This document shows, piece after piece, positions 22,306-33,652 of a stretch of 64,000 nucleotides of DNA. Source of the DNA: Paulinella micropora (Eukaryota; Cercozoa; Imbricatea; Euglyphida; Paulinellidae); contig WBZZ01006536.1 in the NCBI GenBank assembly GCA_019918135.1, forward strand, positions 72,501-136,500, in the 5' to 3' direction. The notes beneath the pieces were generated by a model. The model was not told the DNA's origin. It saw nothing but the letters and a program-made list of their open reading frames with translations, and did no database searches. The position numbers were made by a program, and so were the translations under genes. Each line of letters starts with the position of its first letter. Within the stretch, counting starts at the first letter, position 1.

Positions 22306-23299
22306 TATGGCGCAATCTTTCTCAGATGGGGGTGAGATGTTTGAGGTGGGATTGGATAATGTGCTAGGTCTTGATGGAGTGATATCTTGTACGTTCTGCC
22401 CCTATCCCTATCCTTTGCAGATATTCCCGGTATTCCAGTAATCGAGTTCTTAGATGAGGAAATGCCGCAACGAGCCCCCTCGCAAAAGGATTGTTCCATT
22501 TGTGGGCCATGAAAATAACGAAACTTTCAATAATATATATTATCCATGTAGAGCTCAAGATAGAACTCGTTAACTTCCCCGCCTCTTCCGGTAATAAGAG
22601 AATCCCTCACCTCTATCACTCTAGCACCCTCTGCTAACGCACCGAACAGTCTGTGTATCTCTCCAATAGATGGTATTTCTCCATTTACCCCTGTTATCAC
22701 CATCTTCCCCTCATCCCATCTCCATGCGACTGTGGGGTCTCTCCTAATCCTATCTCTCTCTCTAACTCTCTCTCCCTCCCTTCATACAACTCGCTAGGTG
22801 CAAGGCGTGGTGAAGGGGAATGCGTGATACGACGAACAGAAAATGGGCGTGCTCTTTTGTTCTCCCCCTCTTCTCCCCCTGTCTCATCCTCAACGCTCTT
22901 ACTTATCTCTTTCTTAGAGTTTGAGCATTGTACAGATGATGCAAGACAAGAAGAGGAAGACTTTTGAGGAGTAGCATAAGAGATGGTTTCATCATCGTCT
23001 TCGTCTGTCATCGCCTCTCCCTCACCTCTCTCTCTCTTCTTTGGTTGTTTCCCCCTACTGCAGCCTCAACGTTCTTACTCGTTTCAATGTTTGAGTCAGA
23101 ACGTTGTACAGTTGAAGTAGGGAGAGTATGTCTTGTGAAAGAAGATGATGAAGCGCTAGAGCTATGAGAAGAGCCATGTCTGGGTAGTGATATGTATGAG
23201 GAAGATGACGTCCTCCGTCCGCAAATGAGATGGAGGTCAAGGCTGTTTTGAGAGAGAAACTGATCATTACAGGTAGGACAAATCCAGTTCGTGATAGGA
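22306..23299 (-). other. Copia 1 low-complexity linker ORFs
   Basis: Acidic and Ser-rich minus-strand frames (for example 23011-22697) between the Cys-rich ORF and the protease. Probably the disordered end of the gag-like region; frames are interrupted. Confidence 0.4.
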
Positions 23300-24071
23300 T
23301 CAGACTGAGTGGGGGGGGGGGGGGAATATTATCTCTGTCCTAATCCACTGACGTGTAATCCAGTCCATAAGGGCTACCATTAATCCAGAGTGCCATGTTG
23401 TACCCCCCGCATTCAGCTGTGCCCTAACTACTGCTAATAAGTTTTCCCTATTTCGCTCACAGCTGATATGGTGGGAACAAAAATCACAACCCCGTTTTTC
23501 CATCCTCTGGGCACATTCGCCACCAGATCTGGTTTTCCCCCGGGCGGCCCCTAGTTTCCATGAACAACGTGCATTGTTTTCGTTAAACCCTTCACATTGT
23601 TTCGAATTTGAAACAATGGTCGCACTTCCCCTGATGGGGTGTGCCCACAGATTGAGCAATGGTCCATCGTCCTCACGTAAGTGAAAATAAATAGAATTCC
23701 GGGACTTCACTAGGACCTTCCTGTATCCTCCCTTGACACGACGAAGCCCCCCATCCCTCCTTCATAGGGTATATTACCCCAAGAGGTATGGGGTCGCCCA
23801 CCATGTCAAGAGAATTGACGAAGCGGTTGTCTTTCAGGAGAGGAATAAAAGGAGTAGATCGAGGGGCACGAGGGGGAGCAGACATATCTTGTGTGTGCGT
23901 GTTGCTCTTTTCCTTCTTGTCCTTCAATTCTGATGTGTGGGGTGGCGGTAGTTTACAGAAAAAGCATTTCCCATCCAAGAGGGTAAACACAAAGCTCAAA
24001 GATAAGATTTGGAAACTGGATACCACTTGGACAAGAAAGTGGGAGGAAGTCTGGGTGGACGTCGAAGACAT
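23300..24071 (-). pseudogene. Cys-rich ORF upstream of Copia 1 protease
   Basis: Starts at an ATG at 24071. One frameshift near 23715 joins a first part (SAPPRAPRSTPFIP, NSLDMVGDPIPLGV) to a second (VLVKSRNSIYFHLREDDGP). The second part carries a Cys/His cluster, QCEGFNENNARC...GCDFCSHH, which is a plausible zinc-binding site. The segment around DMVGDPIPLG to the KVLVKS motif weakly resembles the fragment at 43046-43480. Position suggests a gag-like nucleic-acid-binding protein, but a separate host exon is possible. Confidence 0.4.
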
Positions 24072-24241
24072 TATTTACTGCTTTACCGGTTTCGATCCAA
24101 AAACAAACAAAGTGCCTTTTACTGTGCAGCAAACCTTGGGTGCCCATTTCCAACGACAGCAGTATAATCATTTTCGTTTAACACCCGTTGTTTTGTATCT
24201 CGTTTCCTGTCTGCCAAGGTTGTTGTATCCTTGGACATGAC

Positions 24242-24687
24242 ATAATTCAGCATTTTCTTGCTTTGGACATGACATAATTCATAATTACGTCTGGGTGGAC
24301 GTTAGTAGTGAACTTCACTACTTTAGGAAAAATCCCACACATGATTAGAAATAATGCATGTAGTTGTTATTTCAATGTTTACACACCACTTGTTATATTA
24401 ATGAAATAATATTACCAACAGCTTATTCAGCATGTCTACTAACTTGTTGAAGCAGAAAACAGGTTTTGAAACATGATTTTCGCAGAAAACCGGTTTTGAA
24501 ACATGCGGTTTTGAAACATGATTTTCATAGTGCACTGAACTTGACTAGTTTAGAAATAATCTCACACATGATTAGAAATAATGCATGTAGTTGTTATACA
24601 TACTCACACACCACTTGCTGTATTAATAAAATAATATTACCGGCAGCTTATTCAGCATGTCTACGATCTTGTTGAAGCATAAAACAT

Positions 24688-24690
<3 letters not shown>
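24242..24690. repeat. tandem duplication of about 240 bp plus short direct repeats
   Basis: Two copies of a block containing CACATGATTAGAAATAATGC...TTATTCAGCATGTCTAC (about 24337-24445 and 24573-24675). Also GACATGACATAATTCA repeated near 24235 and 24269, and three GGTTTTGAAACATG units near 24463-24510. Confidence 0.8.
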
Positions 24691-24735
<45 letters not shown>

Positions 24736-25056
24736 ATTAATATTTACCGTCTTACGATCCACCGCCCAGACGCGGAGCGGTACGATGAATCCACTCGTCG
24801 TCATCATCTACACGCTTCTGTTTCTTCTTCTGCTTGTTTCCCCTTCCTCCTTTCTTCTTCCTCTTCGAAGAAGAAGGAGAAGGCTGAGAAGAAGAAGCAG
24901 AAGAAGAAAGAGGAAGAGGAGAAGAAGCAGAAGAAGAAAGAGGAAAAGGAGGAGAAGGAGCGAGAAGGCAGTTTGCACGCGTCCGGTAAAAACTGATGGC
25001 TCCGGTTGGCTCAGTTCATCAAGCCAAGCGTCCACATCACCGGGGCAAATCTCATC
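24688..25056. repeat. poly-T run and GAA/GAG-rich low complexity
   Basis: About 42 Ts (to 24731), then a GAAGAAG-rich tract (about 24860-24970) that reads as polyLys/Glu or polyLeu. A minus-strand stretch 25045-24970 (DVDAWLDELSQPEPSVFTG) may be a further exon of the transposase-like gene. Confidence 0.6.
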
Positions 25057-25996
25057 TCACCTCCCATACTCCAAATCATTCACCCCCATGCAAATACTCT
25101 CATGCTTTTGTTTCCAAACCCTCCAACTCACCCTGTACCTAGCACCGCACCCTACCTCACACCTCGCCCACTTCTTACTCTCCTCCCACACATCTCGCAT
25201 AGGGTTAAGACAAGCTCTCCAGTGCTGGAGCATACACTCGACATCATCTGTCCAGCGTCGGCTCGAGCACATGAAGTGAGCTCGCTTATGCTTGCCGTTG
25301 TATAACTCTATGCCTTGTGTGTTAAAGTAGGAAAGGGAGAGGTTAGGGGTAAGAAGCAGCAGCTCAAAAGCATGATTAATAAAAATGTGAACATAGATAG
25401 TTATGAAAGCAGGTGATAAAATTGGCAGTCTAGCTGCCCTATCTGCCGGTAACTCTGCGTCTATGTCATCCGGCGCCCGGCCCCGTGGAAAGGTGGCGTG
25501 ATGAAAGAATCTGCGCATGGCTTTTTGATGTTTGAGTATGTGCACCACCTCCTCCCTCTCCGATTTATGAAGCCCTAACCACAACGTGTGCCACTTTACC
25601 CACAGCTTCCGCAACTCCTCTCCTCTCTTTGAATACTTCTCACCTTCCACTATCATTCCCAAGTTTATGCTATACTCCTTCACCTTCTCCGCCAACTTCC
25701 TTGCAATGCAACCATTAAGTTCTTTCCACTTAAAGTTGCATGTGCACTCTTTGTCTTCCATACCCTTCGCCCCAAACCACCAGTACACCCCCCCCCCCCT
25801 CTCTTCAGCTCCCCTCTTATTCTCTCCAACACCTCCAAGTGTTTCTCTTGTCCCCACTCTATCTTCTTCTTCAACTCAGGGTCATGACGAGCCTGGGCCC
25901 AAATGGACCCATGTAAGGCCTCGTGGATGGCATGGTTTAGTAACCGGTTCTGTACCCTGATGAAGAAATGTAGTGTGTCTGGTATAACAATGGATA
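25057..25996 (-). pseudogene. transposase-like protein, C-terminal part (interrupted gene)
   Basis: Downstream half of a gene whose upstream half is at 39096-38151. It begins at the insertion junction with SIVIPDTLHFFIRVQ, and continues to a Cys motif ECTCNFKWKELNG, LWVKWHTLWLGL, then ITIYVHIFINHAFELL and YFNTQGIELYNGKHKRAHF, ending near 25057. The D-x-LHxFxR and TPYxHxxxxH...QGxExxN patterns are shared with large uncharacterised transposase-like proteins found in cnidarians, sponges and protists. A C-run at about 25789-25798 throws the frame inside the GGGGVYWW region. Confidence 0.6.
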
Positions 25997-26376
25997 TGAA
26001 TCGACGAACTAGGGGATCCCCCTTTTTCCGAAAATTTTCTATGTCAGGACGTAATTTTTTAAAAAATCAGGAAATGATGGGAAATCGATCCCCTTGTTCT
26101 AGAATGTATTAAAGTGATAATAAAACATGTTTTTATTAATGAGAAAGCTGTTTGACTTCACCTCCGGAGCTGGCTGGACTTGGGCTGGAACCGATCTAAA
26201 AGCATATTTTTCTATCATTTTTTATCACACTCCCACGCTAGTTTTATGCATATTTTGCTGGTAATAGCATTAATACAATTTGCTCTGCTTTCATTTTATT
26301 TCACGCTTCGTTTACAGCCTGGGGCGGGGGTGTCTTAAGGTCCGCTGACAAGCCAGGCCCAGGCGGGGGGGGGGGG
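25997..26376 (+). repeat. left terminal inverted repeat
   Basis: Outer end TGAATCGACGAACTAGGGG; inner end is a G-run after AAGCCAGGCCCAGGC. Matches the right copy in reverse orientation apart from scattered substitutions and a 6-7-base indel in the GCTTCGTT region. Confidence 0.9.
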
Positions 26377-26777
26377 GGAGGGGAGGAGCTAGACGAACGA
26401 AAACTGTGGGAACACAATATGCTTCCACAAATTAAATCAAGCCAATATCTGTGAGTTCAATAATTCCTATTTTACTAGTAACATAAATTGAAATCACTGA
26501 CAATGGCTTGACTAGCAACTTCGTAAGGGATTACCAACTTTGTCACCGACTGCTGTGACAGGGGGGGGGGGGGGGTTCGAAGGGGAAGAGTAGCGCTGAG
26601 CGCAGTCTAATTAATGCAAATCCAAATCAAAATTAGTAAGAACTTAGACATGAGCGACAAGCAGGTGAACATCTGCATGTGCCTCAGACTGAAATATTTC
26701 CGCGTTGACTTCACACGGAATTCGTGTCAGAAGCCACGTCATCGTAATCTGGCCATTTGCATAGCTCGCACCTGTGA
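26377..26777. other. non-coding sequence inside left TIR
   Basis: Unique sequence with a second G-run at about 26562-26575. No gene supported before the Arg/Asp-rich gene. Confidence 0.4.
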
Positions 26778-27553
26778 TTATCTGGCTCTAACTGCATATG
26801 TCCAGCATGGATCTGAATCTGGACCTTTCTGTTCGTCACCTCGCTGGCGGCAGGCGGGTGGTTGGCTCCCTTCGTCCGCGGCACTGGGCAGTCGCTTTCG
26901 CCCTCTGGATCCGCGGCCTCTCCTAGCACCTACAGCCCGGCGCCCACGCCCGCGAACAGCAGGTCCTGGACAGGAGTCGGCTTTACCTACGTACAGTATT
27001 TATTATATTATATTGATTACTACTAATAATTAATAATTTGGACATATACATGCAAAAGACTTATAAATTACCATCCGAGTCTATGTCGGAATCGGGGGGG
27101 GGGGGGGAGGGGGGGAGGAGTCGCTGACTTCCTCTGGACCTGCACCTACAACAGGACCAGAGTCGGCTTCAGAATTATATTATAATATGGATTAATATTA
27201 TTACTAGCATGCGAAAGAAGATAAATTACCGTCAGACTCTCTGTAGGAACTGTCAGAGTCCGACTCTGACTGAGTGGCAGCAGGCGCGTGTACTTGAGAG
27301 TCTGGCTGTGCTTCATCGTCATGCTCCTGAAGAGAACGGGCGGGGCGCCTGCGTGAGGCAGCAGCGCGGCGTCCACGGCGACGTCCTCGCCGTTGTCGTC
27401 GGTTTCGACCCCTCACTGGAGCTGAAGCTACATAGAAAAACATAACAAATTTCGACTTGACTCGCAAATCATCAAGACTCAAAATATGAGTTAATAGATA
27501 CCATCGCGCTGCTGCTCTACGTCTGCCTCATCGGCGGGCACGTAGGCTTTCAT
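26778..27553 (-). CDS. small spliced Arg-rich and Asp/Ser-rich protein
   Basis: Four exons with GT-AG borders: 27553-27502 (ATG, KAYVPADEADVEQQRD), 27427-27230 (RGRNRRQRRGRRRGRR, then QSESDSDSSYRESD), 27166-27072 (ADSGPVVGAGPEEVSD, then Pro run and DSDIDSD) and 26986-26778 (KADSCPGPAVRGRGRR...WTYAVRAR, stop). Phases agree at every junction except that exon 3 is one base short; the shift lies in a 14-base C-run, so with 15 or 12 Cs the protein would be 184 or 183 residues. Basic RGR and acidic SDSD tracts suggest a nuclear, nucleic-acid-associated protein. An alternative frame of the last exon ends CELCKWPDYDD. It starts 7 bp after the stop of the DUF7869-like gene. Confidence 0.5.
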
Positions 27554-27559
27554 TTCTCC

Positions 27560-30530
27560 CTAGTCATGTGACTCTTCCAGCCCGCAAGAACACACCTGCA
27601 TACAAATTTATTAAATGAAAAAGGATGTATAGTGTTGGCAGGTAGGTAGGCATTGTTACATTGCATACATAAATGTACAAATTATATGTACCTGATGATG
27701 TTGCCATGCTAAATCTACGAGTACTTTCTTCACAAATTGCTTCCGCTCTTTGTTCTGAGTTGAGACTCCATGTTGGCGAAGCCACAGCTTGAGCTCCTTG
27801 ACGACCATGTGCTTCGCAGCGAATGCTTCCTTGTCAGGACACTCGAAGTAGGTGAGCAATCTTCTTCCAGGGTGCGGCTGAGCTCGAGAACGCAATTTCT
27901 TGCGCTAGTCTCTCCTCCCTTGTCAGCTCTGTCGTTACAGAAGTAAGTGCGCGGCAGGTTGTATAACTCTTCTTTGGTGAGATAAGTCAGCGCCTGCATC
28001 TTTTCTGCTCGGTTATGGGGCAATTCCAACCAATTGATTGGCAGGAAGTCGATTACGCGCAGGTCGATGCGCCAAAGCTTGCCTGAGCCATCCACACACT
28101 CCATGTGCGCTGGTCTTCCTGGAAGCCCACCTTCGCCGTATCCACCGTCGAACTCCAATCGTGTCAGGTTTCTGTCGCGCAGCATTTCTTCTATCCACTC
28201 CCGCTCCTGGGGCGATAGATACTTGCTGAGAGATCGAATATCTTTCTTGACCCGCTGGCTAACAAAAGCGCCAGTAGGCAACCTCTGAGGCAGCTCTCCC
28301 TCTGTAAACCACACCCAAACACAAAGTAATATTATTAAACAATGCAAAGCTCTCCCAAACGCACATATGCAAAGCAGATTTGCTGTATTACCTGGGCGTT
28401 TGATGAAGAGCTTGATAGGAGCTCCATCTGGATCGTCGTTCTCCCCGTGCCACTCCTGCTGCGCTCCGCCCCACGTCTAGACCTCCGAGGTCGGAAGCTC
28501 GCCGGGGTCTCGTTTGCGAGTGCGCCATGCCAGAGGCCTGCATACACATTACATACATAGTTCACATAGTATGTGAAAAAGGTATACATACATTGTTATT
28601 ATACCTGGAGTAGTTGCGGATGTTGGGGTTCATGCACGGGGTTAGCCAGGTCGACCAGTCGTAATTGCAGGTAAGAAGCAGAATGATGTAACGCTCCCTC
28701 TTGGTTTTGAAAGCCAAAATGAGCTTGCACAGGGCCTGGGCGATATTGGTGGTCAGGAACGTAGAGTTGGTCCCGACTTGCATCACCCTGAAGCCTTGAT
28801 CGTCACCATCATGGCTGACCCTTGACTATTCGATTATGCTCCACCTGTACCATGTATGTATTATATATATGTATGTATGTACCTGCGTTTATGAGTGTAA
28901 GTACCTGTCCGAAAACGTCCCTGTCCATGATATGAGCTCCAAATCCCAACATGTGCCTGGCGGTATCCTGCACCATCGTACTCGATGTTAAGCTGCCACG
29001 CTTGCATGGTCCTCGGCTGCCACAGCGCCCAGTGGATGATGGCAGCCAACATCGCGATGTTACTGTTGACGCCTTTTTCGACGGCGCCCTCGAGATAGGT
29101 GAAAATAAAATGGTGGTCATTGGTGTGGACAGTTGTCATCCCCACACACAGACGAAAAACCCTCTTCCCTTTGAAATCCCTTTGCCGCACGACGGCAGGA
29201 AGGGATGACGACTGGCGGCTTCATGTCGGTAGAAATGACTAGTGAAAAACGATCTTCCTCTTCATGGCCTCCACTCTGCAGGTGCGATGAAGCTACAGCG
29301 CACAGTTCAATGATCTGTTCAAGTTGAGGATAGAGGCTGATAGATAGCAGACCTTGTGATGAAACTGGCTGCGGCGGCGCCAATCCTGCGCCTCCGCCTC
29401 GCTCTTGAAGCCCTTGGCATGCTCAGAGACAAGTGCAATGCAGATGTCATCCTTGGAAAAGTCTCCCTCTAAACAAAACAGTATATAAAGATTACTCACT
29501 GTACACAGCAGATTGACATGAATCAAATTTTGATAGTAATACCTCGAACAAACTCCACGTTCTTGAAGTGAAGTCTCCACGCCTTGTTGATGGTGGCGTC
29601 GGTTGGTGGAAGATCGGGATCTGCCTGCGATCCATGAATCAAATAAGCCTCACGCCAATGCTCCCGGACGTACTGCTGCACGCGCGCGTCCTGCGCCATC
29701 TCCTGCAGCTTCCATTTACCGGTCGACATTATTTCCGGATCGAGTGAGAATCTCTCGCAAAGCAAGACGACACACATGTCCGCGACATGAGGATGCATAG
29801 AAGATGACTTCACAAAAATTTTGTTGTTGTTGGCCCAAAGATTCCTTGCTCTTGCCAAAACCTTGTCGGAGATGCCATAAATCCGTTGCCATGCGACCTT
29901 GCATACCTGTTCCGTCTGATAAAAATATTGGGTGGACCCATCATACTGTTCCATAGCCTCAAGTTGGATGGAAATCCAAGTGTATACTTCACGCAAGGAA
30001 AGAGAGCATATCTTCGCACGCTTTTCCATCACATCACAGGTTTGGATGAAAGAGTAGCACTTCCACTTGAGACAGCATGGCGCTCTGGCAATAGCATCAA
30101 GCTCTCCAAATGTCATACCCAGCCACTTCTTCATGGCCTCAGGTCGCTGAAGTAAGGGACCGGCCGCTGGCTTCCTCTTCTTCATGCAGTATGGGCGGTT
30201 AGGATCCACACGAGAGCGCACGACGGTAGGCGCAGCCAGTCCCATGCTGACGTACAATGGCGCCACTGAGTCCATTACTTCCTGGAGATTGTATCGAGAG
30301 TGTCGCGCTTCCTCCTGAAAGCCTGGTGTTGGGGCTTCCTCATGACTGTCAGCCTGAACAACATTATGCACGTGGGCGAGTGTGTACTCTGATTAACTCA
30401 ATGTAAGCTAAAGTGAGACGGAGTAATGCAGTCGTTGGTGAGGAGGGTAGAGGGTATAGGAAACCATGGGAGACTCCAATGCACTCGCGGCCAGGTCTGC
30501 CAGCTGGCGGATGCGTTCACCCACATCCAT
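27560..30530 (-). pseudogene. DUF7869-like multi-exon protein with C-terminal SAP-like motif
   Basis: Exons with consistent GT-AG phases: 30353-29543, 29468-29353, 29275 to about 28905, about 28830-28605, 28537-28392, from 28301, to 27692, and 27595-27560 (stop). A possible first exon starts at ATG 30530. Family-like blocks in order: CCLKWKC, QVCKVAWQRIYGIS, HFKNVEF-GDFSKDDIC, RRRSQFHHK, LVISTDMKPP, SNIAMLAAI, LNIEYDGAG, HDGDDQGF (in place of VGHTHEDID), YDWSTWLTP, APIKLF. These match the plan of DUF7869 proteins (RNase H-like fold suspected, function unknown). A SAP-like helix pair (VVKELKLWLRQHG) lies near the C-terminus. Two frameshifts around 29190-29000, another in the 28.0-27.9 region, and an in-frame TAG at about 28475 indicate decay. 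Confidence 0.6.
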
Positions 30531-30924
30531 TGTCCTTAGGTGCAGATAACGGTGTGTACACTAGCCTAGCATCAGGGCCCTTCAAAACACAATCATTATA
30601 TCATAACGACAGAGTGATACTATTACTACCTCTTCAATGTCATCTTCCTCTTCAGACACCAAGTCTGTCAGAATCTGAGCGCTGCGGGGATCAGTAAGAG
30701 GCTCAGCTCCACTATCCTACAAAATATAATATATTGTACATGACCATTCACGAAAACAAACTGGGACCGTGTTGCTGACGCTACATATTTCACCGACACT
30801 GACTGTAACATCAGATGCTGTCCTGTTGAGCGTGTCGCTGAAGTTAGATGTTCCACCGGCAAGGACTGTAACATCAGAGGCGGTCCTGCTGAGCGAGCTG
30901 GATGGAAAAAGATCATCGCAGACA
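30531..30924 (-). other. exon-like interval between SET and DUF7869-like ORFs
   Basis: A stretch of about 30719-30633 is bounded by TTTTGTAG and GTAGTA and reads DSGAEPLTDPRSAQIL...EEEDDIEE. It may be an exon joining the two ORFs into one gene. CATCTGATGTTACAGTC recurs twice at about 30730-30870. Confidence 0.35.
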
Positions 30925-31620
30925 CTATCCAGAAGGAGTTGCTCTGTTTGTCTGTGATAGAATACGACCGTTGTAGTTGCGGCATACCAGTGGTAGTAGT
31001 AGCGAACAACTTAAATTGCGAATCATGTCCTGCTTCTCTTGTAAATGGAATGAAACTGATTTGAGAGGCAAAAGATATTCGCGCGGAGGTACGATAAAGT
31101 AAAGCTGGATGCCTTCTTCCTTGTCAATCATCCAGACAGGAATATTCTGCCTCCTGAATGCCGCTTCCTGCATCCAATCTGGATATGCTTCGCTTGGGGC
31201 AGTAGTAAGGACGAGGTCAGTGTTCTTCTTGTACTTCAGGAAAATTTGACTGCCTCTGCGAACGTCGCGTGTCAAAGTCACCACCTTTTGGACCTTGCTG
31301 ACCTTGGCGTTCGAAGCCTTGGCAGTACCACCATTGAACCCACTGCATGAGCTGTTGATTACATGCATCGAGTTCCGGCTGTTTTGGCTTATCGTGCTGA
31401 TCGGTTGCATCCCGCAGGAAAAAGTGCCATCGTTTTTCATGGTGAAATGTTGAGAAAAAACGTCGGTAGTGTCTGACCGCAAGGGAACTCCACCGGAACG
31501 CATCTCCCCTAGTCGAAAGCCCACTGGAAGCACATCTGCATCCACAAAGACGCCGCAGCCGCCGCCGCTGTCCTTGGGCAGCCAGCCCACGTAAACGGGC
31601 GCCCTCTGCGCCCGCAACAT
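30925..31620 (-). CDS. SET-domain protein (putative lysine methyltransferase)
   Basis: A 231-residue ORF from an ATG at 31620. SET-type motifs in order: CGVFVDADVLPVGFRLGEM (N-terminal G-x-F segment), a loop with DVFSQHFTMKNDG, INSSC in place of the usual N-H-x-C cofactor motif (about residue 86), VTLTRDVRRGSQIFLKY matching the A-x-R-D-I-x-x-G-E-E-L-x-x-x-Y end. SET enzymes transfer methyl groups from SAM to lysines, usually on histones. The His of NHxC is Ser here, so activity is uncertain. Residues after about 190 may be read-through of an intron. It lies inside the 12-kb TIR element, upstream of and in the same direction as the DUF7869-like gene. Confidence 0.6.
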   Translation of the reverse strand: MLRAQRAPVYVGWLPKDSGGGCGVFVDADVLPVGFRLGEMRSGGVPLRSDTTDVFSQHFTMKNDGTFSCGMQPISTISQNSRNSMHVINSSCSGFNGGTAKASNAKVSKVQKVVTLTRDVRRGSQIFLKYKKNTDLVLTTAPSEAYPDWMQEAAFRRQNIPVWMIDKEEGIQLYFIVPPREYLLPLKSVSFHLQEKQDMIRNLSCSLLLPLVCRNYNGRILSQTNRATPSG

Positions 31621-31629
31621 ATGAACCTA

Positions 31630-31835
31630 ATCAATGCAAAGCGGATAAATTTCTCTTCCAATTCATATTTCTTGCGTACTTCGTCATGAATGATGACAGA
31701 GGACAAGGGCCGGAAGTTTTTTTTATCTTGGGCATCTTCACCATTGATGGTGAGGAATAATTCTCTCTTTCGATTCATCCGCACAGTCTGGATGCTTCTG
31801 GCAATACTTGCGTCGGTACCTGGTTTAGACTTCAT
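31630..31835 (-). CDS. ORF upstream of SET ORF, possible exon
   Basis: ATG at 31835 reads MKSKPGTDASIARSIQTVRM...EEKFIRFALI, immediately before the SET ORF but one frame away. Could be the N-terminal exon of the SET protein with an indel, or a separate short ORF. Not recognised. Confidence 0.35.
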
Positions 31836-31853
31836 TCTTTGGTATCCCTCCAC

Positions 31854-32515
31854 ACTGGAACGAGATTAAAGTTGTTTCAAAGAAAATGCTTTGAATTGTG
31901 ATGGCAACGCCAACCCCAAAAGGTTCAAAAATGTATGCCCAAAGGCAACGGTGAGCATTTTTTGGAAAATTTTCTGGTGCAAGGTGTTGAGCAAAAGAAA
32001 GTCGAGGACACCATTTTTGTGCTGAAAATACACTTAAAAAGGAAAAGAGATGGCTCATCAAAACATATTTCCACCTCTTTTGAACACGTAACTTAAGGTG
32101 GAATAGTATTTGTTTTTGTTACTGCTGAGCGTTCTGACAGAAGATAATTTAGCACATATCTTGGTCTGAAATTTTTGATTTTTTTTTATTTATGCATCGA
32201 CCTCGTCAGGGTGCTGGATATTTGCTTTGCAGATTCATTTGTGATTTGATGTTGATGTGTAAGCTTTGGTTTTCTGTGCAATTCATTCGCCAGCATTCTG
32301 TTTCTGCTTCTTAACAAACGACTTTTTGGCTTGGTTAGGCTGCTTGATTTTGCCACCATACTTTGCGCAGTGTGCACGAAGCCAAAACAAGAAATTGGCT
32401 CACGTGTTCATGTTTCCACCTCTTTCTAACATCTCACTTGAAGTGGAATGGTATTGTTTTCTTGTTGTTGTTCTTATTTTTTGAAAAAAAACAGCACAAA
32501 ATTTGTCTTGTAGCT
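31854..32515. other. no gene seen; diverged direct repeat
   Basis: Two diverged copies of a block with TTTCCACCTCTTT...TGAAGTGGAATGGTATT (about 32068-32112 and 32413-32457). No coding frame supported. Confidence 0.45.
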
Positions 32516-32709
32516 GACATACATACATACATACATACATACACACAAACAGACAAACACACACACACACACACACACATACACACACACACACACGCAT
32601 TTACACACACACACACACAAAATACAAACACACATACACACACACACACACAAACACACACACAGACACACACACTTCTCTCTCATCTCCTCTCTGTCTC
32701 TCTCTCGCC

Positions 32710-32750
<41 letters not shown>

Positions 32751-32945
32751 TTCTTCTTCTTCTTCTTCTTCTTCTTCTTCTTCTTCTTTTTCTTCTTTTT
32801 CTTCTTCTTCTTCTTCTTCTTCTTCTTCTTCTTCTTCTTCTTCTTCTATTTAGAATACTTATTATTCAAGGGAGGACCTCTCTCTCTCTATCTCTCTCTC
32901 TCTCTCTCTCTCTATCTCCTCCTCCTGCTCCTCTTCTTCTTCTTC
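32516..32945. repeat. CATA, CA, CTT and CT microsatellites
   Basis: (CATA)n, (CA)n variants to 32675, (CTT)n from about 32708 to 32848, then (CT)n around 32880-32915. The short unique motif AGAATACTTATTATTCAAGG at about 32853 recurs at 33475. Confidence 0.9.
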
Positions 32946-33175
<230 letters not shown>

Positions 33176-33444
33176 GGACACCGTGATAGCCCAGTGGTCA
33201 AGTTCTACCATCTGGGCCCTGTCGCCAGTTCGATTCCCGTCGGTGCCACCAGTATTTTCATTGAACATACCGGTCTATTTCTGGACCAGTATTTTCATTG
33301 AACATACCGGCCCGTCTGGAAGTGTTGGAACTGCCCTTGCGGGGGTGTCATTAGAGCTTATCGTCAATTCTTCGTACTCCCCTCACGGTTGAGACGATGG
33401 AGGCGCATGTGCAGAAATGCATCAGCCATTGACAGAGAAGCACT
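33176..33444 (+). mobile_element. tRNA-derived SINE, copy 1
   Basis: The head (33176-33251) resembles a tRNA: A box TAGCCCAGTGGTCAAG, B box AGTTCGATTCCCGTCGG, ending GCCACCA. The body contains two copies of CAGTATTTTCATTGAACATA (about 33250-33310) and ends AGAAGCACTATTATT. RNA polymerase III promoter boxes are internal. Two further copies lie at 43792 and 44133, all joined to (ATT)n arrays. A SINE of this kind depends on a LINE partner, not seen here. Confidence 0.85.
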
Positions 33445-33500
33445 ATTATTATTATTATTATTATTATTTTATTTAGAATACTTATTATTCAAGGGAAGAC

Positions 33501-33535
<35 letters not shown>

Positions 33536-33563
33536 AAATATACATATATACATATATATATCC

Positions 33564-33596
<33 letters not shown>

Positions 33597-33650
33597 CCCT
33601 GGTCTCTCTCACTCGCTCTCTCTCCTCTCTCCTCTCTCCTCTCTCCTCAT
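33445..33650. repeat. ATT, CT and TA microsatellites
   Basis: (ATT)n tail of the SINE, then (CT)n and (TA)n tracts. Confidence 0.85.
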
Positions 33651-33652
33651 GT

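Larger units (their letters stand above)
16957..24071 (-). mobile_element. Copia-type retrotransposon 1, 5' end not found
   Basis: Minus-strand order: a Cys-rich ORF, protease, integrase, reverse transcriptase, RNase H, a 1.2-kb non-coding stretch, polypurine tract, 3' LTR. Integrase before reverse transcriptase defines the Copia (Pseudoviridae-like) order. No 5' LTR or matching gag was found upstream. The LTR start matches that of the plus-strand element at 40770. Several frameshifts and G-runs interrupt it. Confidence 0.8.

Noticed and set aside
24808..25035. polyLeu membrane-like ORF
   Set aside because: Reverse reading of a GAA/GAG tract; low complexity only.
33176..33251. functional tRNA gene
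   Set aside because: A and B boxes are good but the acceptor ends pair poorly, the anticodon arm is not convincing, and the same head recurs with a SINE body.
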